Part shown: positions 14,942 through 18,882 of the stretch, piece after piece
How the letters are laid out: every line of letters begins with the position of its first letter
Position numbering within the stretch: position 1 is the first letter of the stretch
NCBI GenBank assembly: GCA_006227095.1
Contig: SBFZ01000308.1
Coordinates: 1 to 18,882, forward strand
Direction: 5' to 3'
Origin: Bacteroidota bacterium
Lineage (GTDB): Bacteria; Bacteroidota; Bacteroidia; Bacteroidales; VadinHA17
Length of the DNA: 18,882 nt
Notes under the pieces: model-generated
Seen by the model: only the letters and a program-made list of their open reading frames with translations
Told to the model about the DNA's origin: nothing
Database searches by the model: none
Made by a program: the position numbers and the translations under genes

Positions 14942-15619
14942 TTGAACGAAAGGAAAAAAATACTGGCAGTTGATGACGAGGAACCTATCCTCGAGATTCT
15001 CTCTTTCAATCTTGAAGGAGAAGGATATGCCGTTGACACCTGTCTCTCCGCCGAGGAGGCCCTTCGTAAAAACCTTCCCTCCTATGACCTCTTCATCCTT
15101 GATGTGATGATGGGTCATATGTCGGGGTTCCGGCTGGCAGAGAAAATGAGGAAAGAGTTCAACCTTACCGCTCCCATAATCTTCCTTACAGCCAGGGATA
15201 GTGAAAATGACCGTATCACCGGCTTTAACCTGGGAGCCGATGATTATCTTGCCAAACCTTTCAGCGTAAGGGAGCTGTCTGCACGGGTAAAGGCAATCCT
15301 CCGCCGTTCGGCACCTTCAAGGGTGATAATGCAGACCGTTGCCGGTTCTTTCACCGTTGATAATGAGAACAGTCTCATAATGAATGAAGGCAGACCTCTT
15401 GAACTGACCCGCAAGGAATATGATATCCTTTCATTGTTAATCCGGAATGAGGGCAAGATCTTCCCCAGGCATGAGATACTTGCACGTGTCTGGGGCAATG
15501 ATGTAATTGTCACCGACCGGACCGTTGACGTGACGATAGCACGCATCCGGAAGAAGCTTGGCGACAGGGGTTCCATGATAAAAAACAAGTCAGGTTACGG
15601 TTACTATTTAGGCGAATGA
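14942..15619 (+). CDS. phoB: Phosphate response regulator PhoB (OmpR family)
   Basis: Two-domain response regulator of 225 aa. Receiver domain: acidic pocket DDEE at 11-14, phospho-acceptor Asp54 in LFILDVMMG, Thr83 in IFLTARD, Lys105 in YLAKPF. The C-terminal OmpR-type winged helix runs from about 125, with RKEYDILSLLIRNEGKIFPR, the recognition helix in TDRTVDVTIARIRKKLGD and the wing GYGYYL. The start codon must be TTG: a stop lies two codons upstream in frame, and the first internal Met would remove the active-site Asp cluster. It is placed as PhoB because it follows phoU by 8 bp and overlaps the phoR operon (3-bp gap). The 11-bp-phased repeats upstream of the porin are its likely binding site. 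Confidence 0.94.
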   Translation: MNERKKILAVDDEEPILEILSFNLEGEGYAVDTCLSAEEALRKNLPSYDLFILDVMMGHMSGFRLAEKMRKEFNLTAPIIFLTARDSENDRITGFNLGADDYLAKPFSVRELSARVKAILRRSAPSRVIMQTVAGSFTVDNENSLIMNEGRPLELTRKEYDILSLLIRNEGKIFPRHEILARVWGNDVIVTDRTVDVTIARIRKKLGDRGSMIKNKSGYGYYLGE

Positions 15620-15622
15620 AAA

Positions 15623-17392
15623 ATGAGTCCCATGAAAGAATCCAGAAGCTTCAGACGTAAACTGTTCCTGTACTATTTCAGTATCATCCTTCTCTTCACG
15701 GTGCTTATGCTCGCCTTCCAGTATCACCGTGAAAAGGCCATAAGGATCGATGCTCTTGACTCCAGGCTTGATGATATGTCTCAGCTGGTAGACAACTATA
15801 TCAGGGTCAATGCCCTGAGCGATTCCGGAAACTTCAGGCTCATTGATTCAATATTCAACCTTATACCCGTTCCGGACCTCCGTATCACAGTCATTGCCAT
15901 TGACGGCAAGGTACTTTATGACAGCTCAGTGGAAGACTGGTCAGCAATGGAGAATCACCTCAACAGGCCCGAGGTGGGGAAATCGCTCTTTTCTCCTTAC
16001 GGTACGGCAGTACGTCATTCAGAATCAACCGGCAAAGATTACTACTATTTTTCCAGGTACTTCAACAGTTACTATGTCAGGCTGGCCGAGGAGTACAACA
16101 TCAATATCAAGGGATTCCTCAAGCGTGAACAGGGTTTTCTCCTTTTCATGGCAGTGGTCTTTGCAGGAATCTGGGCCCTGCTGGCAGCTGTAACACGCCG
16201 GATGGGAAAAAGCATTACGATGCTTCGCGACTTTGCCGCCAGGATGAGACGGGGCGAAGGCAATGACCCTTCAATAATTTTCCCGAAGAATGAAATCGGA
16301 GAGACCGGCAAGGAGATTGTAAGGATCTACAACAGCCTGGCAGTCAACACGGCAGAACTGACCCTTCAGAAGGAGAAGCTTTTCAGGCATCTCCACGTAC
16401 TCAATGAGGGGGTGGCTTTCTTTTCCCCCGACCGTAAAGTGACACTCTCCAACAGCCATTTTATGGTTTTTCTCAATGCCCTTACAGGTGAACATTCTCT
16501 CACGCCTGAAGGATTCATTGACCATCAGCTCTTCAACGGAATAAGGAAATTTCTCGACAACAACCAGGATCACGCAACAAGAAAACAGGAGACCCCTTCC
16601 ACCGAGCTTAGGCTGGAGAAGGGAGGCAGGTATTTCTCCGTGAGGTGCATTCTCTTCCAGGACAACAGCTTTGAGGTGGTTATCACAGATATTACCCGCA
16701 CCGAGCAGAATAAGGCCATGCGTCAGCAGATGACATCTAACATTGCACATGAGCTGAAAACACCAATAGCCTCCGTCAGGGGCTATCTTGAGACATTGAT
16801 CGTCAACAGGGAGATCGATGACGAAAAACGGAACCATTTTCTGGAGAAGGCTCTTGCACAGTCAACCCGCCTGACCGATCTCATCAATGACATCGTCACC
16901 CTCAATAAACTTGATGAAACAGGCAGCAACTTCCCCTTTGAAGAGGTTGATATTGAGGGCGTCATGAAAGAAGTGCGTGACAACCTGATTACAGACCTCA
17001 CCAGGAAGCACATGACCGTGGAGATGGCTATTGAACCTGGTACAACGGTCAACGCCAACAGGTCACTTATAGTATCCATATTCCAGAACCTGCTTGAAAA
17101 CGCAATAACCTATGCCGGTGAAAGGGTCACTGTAACAGTAAGGAGCCTCCCCGGTGAGCCCGGTTTCCGTGCCTTCTCATTTGCAGACAACGGGGTAGGT
17201 ATCCCTGAGGAGCACCAGGAAAGGATTTTCGAGAGGTTCTACAGGATTGACGACGGCCGTTCACGCAAGAGCGGTGGCACCGGACTCGGACTGGCAATTG
17301 TGAAGAATGCTGTGCTGCTGCACAGGGGAGAGATCTCAGTCCGCACCCGGCCCGGTGGCGGTGTGGAGTTCATCTTTTCATTACCTGCCTGA
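15623..17392 (+). CDS. phoR: Phosphate sensor histidine kinase PhoR
   Basis: Membrane histidine kinase of 589 aa. Layout: TM1 at about 13-33; an extracytoplasmic domain at about 35-168 with a Cache/PAS-like strand ITVIAIDGKVLYDSS; TM2 at about 171-190; a HAMP-like linker at about 191-245; a cytoplasmic PAS-like segment at about 255-355 (LNEGVAFFSPDRKVTLSN, DNSFEVVITDITR); HisKA with phospho-acceptor His376 in SNIAHELKTPIASVRGYLE; then HATPase_c with N-box NLLENAITYA, G1 FADNGVGIP, F-box ERFYRIDD and G2 GGTGLGLAIV. The large outer domain makes it longer than E. coli PhoR (431 aa) and more like Gram-positive PhoR. It begins 3 bp after phoB. An alternative ATG lies three codons in. It ends 8 bp from the selD stop on the opposite strand. 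Confidence 0.93.
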   Translation: MSPMKESRSFRRKLFLYYFSIILLFTVLMLAFQYHREKAIRIDALDSRLDDMSQLVDNYIRVNALSDSGNFRLIDSIFNLIPVPDLRITVIAIDGKVLYDSSVEDWSAMENHLNRPEVGKSLFSPYGTAVRHSESTGKDYYYFSRYFNSYYVRLAEEYNINIKGFLKREQGFLLFMAVVFAGIWALLAAVTRRMGKSITMLRDFAARMRRGEGNDPSIIFPKNEIGETGKEIVRIYNSLAVNTAELTLQKEKLFRHLHVLNEGVAFFSPDRKVTLSNSHFMVFLNALTGEHSLTPEGFIDHQLFNGIRKFLDNNQDHATRKQETPSTELRLEKGGRYFSVRCILFQDNSFEVVITDITRTEQNKAMRQQMTSNIAHELKTPIASVRGYLETLIVNREIDDEKRNHFLEKALAQSTRLTDLINDIVTLNKLDETGSNFPFEEVDIEGVMKEVRDNLITDLTRKHMTVEMAIEPGTTVNANRSLIVSIFQNLLENAITYAGERVTVTVRSLPGEPGFRAFSFADNGVGIPEEHQERIFERFYRIDDGRSRKSGGTGLGLAIVKNAVLLHRGEISVRTRPGGGVEFIFSLPA

Positions 17393-17400
17393 CTGCCCTG

Positions 17401-18438
17401 TCATCCCAGCACCAGGGCCATATCTTCCCTGCTGACTGCCCTTCCTATTATTGCAGCCTCCGGGTGACCTGCCTCCTGCAGCTCTTTCAGCAGTTCGCTG
17501 CTTTTCCCCGGCTCCACCGCCATCAGCAATCCCCCTGATGTCTGGGCATCATGTGCAATCATCTTAAGATTGTAATCGAGACCATCTGTGAGGCGGGTTT
17601 CCCTCTCGGTATAGTCAAGGTTCCGGAATGAGGCCCCCGGGATACACCCCTGGTCAGCCAGGTTCCAGGTCCCGTCGAGAAGGGGCACACTCTGCAGGTC
17701 AAGGGAGATTGTCACCCCTGATGCCCTTGCCATCTTGAGGGCATGGCCCGCAAGGCCGAAACCGGTGATGTCAGTGGCTCCCCTCACTCCGTACTTCTGC
17801 ATCAGCGCACATCCGGCGGCATTAAGCTGTTTCATGGCCATGACAGCCGCCTCAAGCTGTGAAGGCACTGTCATCTGCATCCTGTGACCTGCCAGGATTA
17901 TCCCGGTACCGATCGGTTTGGTAAGGATAAGATCATCTCCTTCCTTCACCCCGGCATTGGTAATAATCTTTTCAGGATGAACGGTGCCGATTACGGCAAG
18001 GCCGTACTTAGGGGGATAGTCGTCAATGGTATGTCCGCCGATGATGCTGACACCAGCCTCCAGTGCCTTGTCATTTCCTCCCCGCAATATATCCCGGTAT
18101 ACCTCCATAGGTATCCGCGATGAGGGGAACATCATGATGTTCAGGGCTACAAGTGGCGTTCCGCCCATGGCGTAAACATCACTTATTGAATTGGTTGCAG
18201 CAACAAGTCCAAACTCATAGCCGTCACTGACCATCGGCGGAAAGAAGTCGGTGGTGATCACCAGGGCAGTCTCGTCATTTATTTTGTAGACTCCGGCATC
18301 GTCATGGGTAGAGATATCAACCAGTATCGCCGGATCAGAAGGAAGCGGAAGATCCTTCAGCAGTTCCTCAAGCTGACGGGGAGGTATCTTTGCCGAGCAG
18401 CCCCCCGTCTCTACCGTGGTAAGAAGATCAAATGACAT
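17401..18438 (-). CDS. selD: Selenide, water dikinase SelD (selenophosphate synthetase)
   Basis: Makes selenophosphate from selenide and ATP, the selenium donor for selenocysteine and for selenouridine in tRNA. 345 aa, normal length. The catalytic N-terminal loop is GGCSAK, with Cys14 (codon TGC) in the Sec/Cys position and Lys17 matching the essential Lys. Further landmarks: DISTHDDAGVYKI (metal-binding Asp), TTDFFPPMVSDGYEFGLVAATNSISDVYAMGG, GGHTIDDYPPKYGLAVIG, TKPIGTGIILAG, GATDITGFGLAGHALKMA and HDAQTSGGLLMAV. The residue two after the Cys is Ala rather than the second Cys of E. coli SelD. It follows a YedF-like gene on the same strand after 168 bp with no visible terminator or promoter, so co-transcription is likely. 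It is convergent with phoR. Confidence 0.97.
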   Translation of the reverse strand: MSFDLLTTVETGGCSAKIPPRQLEELLKDLPLPSDPAILVDISTHDDAGVYKINDETALVITTDFFPPMVSDGYEFGLVAATNSISDVYAMGGTPLVALNIMMFPSSRIPMEVYRDILRGGNDKALEAGVSIIGGHTIDDYPPKYGLAVIGTVHPEKIITNAGVKEGDDLILTKPIGTGIILAGHRMQMTVPSQLEAAVMAMKQLNAAGCALMQKYGVRGATDITGFGLAGHALKMARASGVTISLDLQSVPLLDGTWNLADQGCIPGASFRNLDYTERETRLTDGLDYNLKMIAHDAQTSGGLLMAVEPGKSSELLKELQEAGHPEAAIIGRAVSREDMALVLG

Positions 18439-18606
18439 AATCAGCTTTTTTGTGGTTACCAGTACTCATGTTCAATTCTATAGCTGCTTATTCTCCGTAT
18501 CAGGTACCATACCCCCTGTTTTTATCCTTGCCTGCCTGCCGCGCTTCTCCCATAAAGGCAAAATCCCAGTTGAATTAAAATGGCTTGTCCGCCGGATCCT
18601 GATCTC
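18439..18606. other. Spacer between the yedF-like gene and selD
   Basis: 168 bp with no supported gene. On the minus strand the only small frame is a 17-codon ATG frame that I do not believe. There is no TAnnTTTG element, no terminator hairpin with T-run and no tRNA-like fold that I can see; a selC tRNA was looked for because of the selenium context. Confidence 0.5.
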
Positions 18607-18882
18607 TCACGGGCGGATTATATGGTCTGCATCCTTAAGCACATTCAGTATCTGGTACATATCACTGAAGCTCCCTACAGGAAGACGGTCCCTTATACCG
18701 AAATGGTTTATGCATGTGGTGCACAGGTAAATGGAGGCTCCCTTTTCAGCAAGCTCCCTGATATGTTCGATAACCGGGGAATCTTCCAGCCCCAGTTTCA
18801 CTCCTGCATTGTAGAATACCACTGCCGAGGGTACCGGTTCAAGCAGCACGAGTGTCCTGAAGAATGAGACCATCAGCTTCGT
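18607..18882 (-). CDS. yedF: YedF-like selenium metabolism protein (DsrE-type domain), 5' end outside the window
   Basis: The frame is open from the stop at 18607 to the window edge at 18882, so only the last 91 codons are seen. The visible start TKLMVSFFRTLV is internal; the ATG at 18873 is not the true start, because the frame is open upstream and related proteins have KLM-FLRTL at this point. The visible part matches the C-terminal DsrE-like domain of YedF: SAVVFYNAGVKLGLEDSPVIEHIRELAEKGASI (in part), the CxxC-like YLCTTCINHFG, and LPVGSFSDMYQILNVL. Full YedF proteins are about 200 aa with an N-terminal TusA-like domain, which would lie outside the window. YedF genes commonly sit beside selD, as here, and are thought to handle selenium; the exact reaction is not settled. 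Confidence 0.85.
   Translation of the reverse strand, partial: TKLMVSFFRTLVLLEPVPSAVVFYNAGVKLGLEDSPVIEHIRELAEKGASIYLCTTCINHFGIRDRLPVGSFSDMYQILNVLKDADHIIRP

Noticed and set aside
16271..16837. 188-codon open frame on the minus strand inside phoR
   Set aside because: It covers the PAS and HisKA coding region of phoR and has no independent support.
18439..18606. selC tRNA or SECIS-like element next to selD
   Set aside because: No acceptor/T-arm pattern or GGTTCAA-type sequence was seen; SelD uses a TGC codon, so no SECIS is needed.
1..18882. CRISPR arrays, IS elements, prophage or defence genes
   Set aside because: No direct-repeat array with spacers, transposase motif, terminal inverted repeats or phage-type gene was found on either strand.

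Overview
The window is bacterial chromosomal DNA from a member of the Bacteroidota, most likely a Bacteroidales-type lineage (inference). The basis is a SusC/SusD outer-membrane pair with SusC-type signature motifs, an OmpP1/FadL-type protein, Bacteroidota-style promoter elements (TAnnTTTG, with an upstream TTTG) and weak Shine-Dalgarno signals. No tRNA, rRNA, IS element, CRISPR array or phage gene was recognised, and the base composition looks even throughout.

Left arm (1-6620): the start of a glycan-uptake locus. On the minus strand, susC, susD and a FAS1 (fasciclin) lipoprotein run in that order toward the left edge, where the locus probably continues. Divergent from them is a LacI/GalR-type regulator on the plus strand. 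The 394-bp divergent region holds two near-identical palindromes with the core CAAACGTTTG. One covers the -33 element of a clear susC promoter; the other lies 29 bp before the regulator's start codon. The same region holds, on the strand opposite the susC leader, an exact TAnnTTTG element followed about 40 bp later by a strong hairpin plus T-tract. This looks like a cis-antisense small RNA of about 75 nt, the arrangement known for some Bacteroides PUL (polysaccharide utilisation locus) repressor RNAs.

Middle (6621-9371): a single-gene OmpP1/FadL family channel with its own terminator, converging on a conserved but uncharacterised exported protein.

Right-centre (9450-17392): a complete Pho module on the plus strand: outer-membrane porin, pstS, pstC, pstA, pstB, phoU, phoB, phoR. 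From pstS to phoR the gaps are 3-40 bp. The porin is preceded by four 7-bp direct repeats (TGTAACA type) with an exact 11-bp period, the architecture of tandem PhoB boxes, placed 9 bp before a -7-like element. The model is that PhoR senses phosphate status through PstSCAB and PhoU, and PhoB then activates the porin and possibly the whole cluster. phoB has only a TTG start available.

Right edge (17401-18882): selD (selenide, water dikinase, with Cys rather than Sec at the catalytic position) and the C-terminal part of a YedF-like selenium-metabolism protein, both on the minus strand. selD converges on phoR with only 8 bp between the stop codons.

Most of the coding content is standard. The parts most worth a second look are regulatory: the candidate antisense RNA over the susC leader, the paired LacI operators and the four-repeat Pho box.
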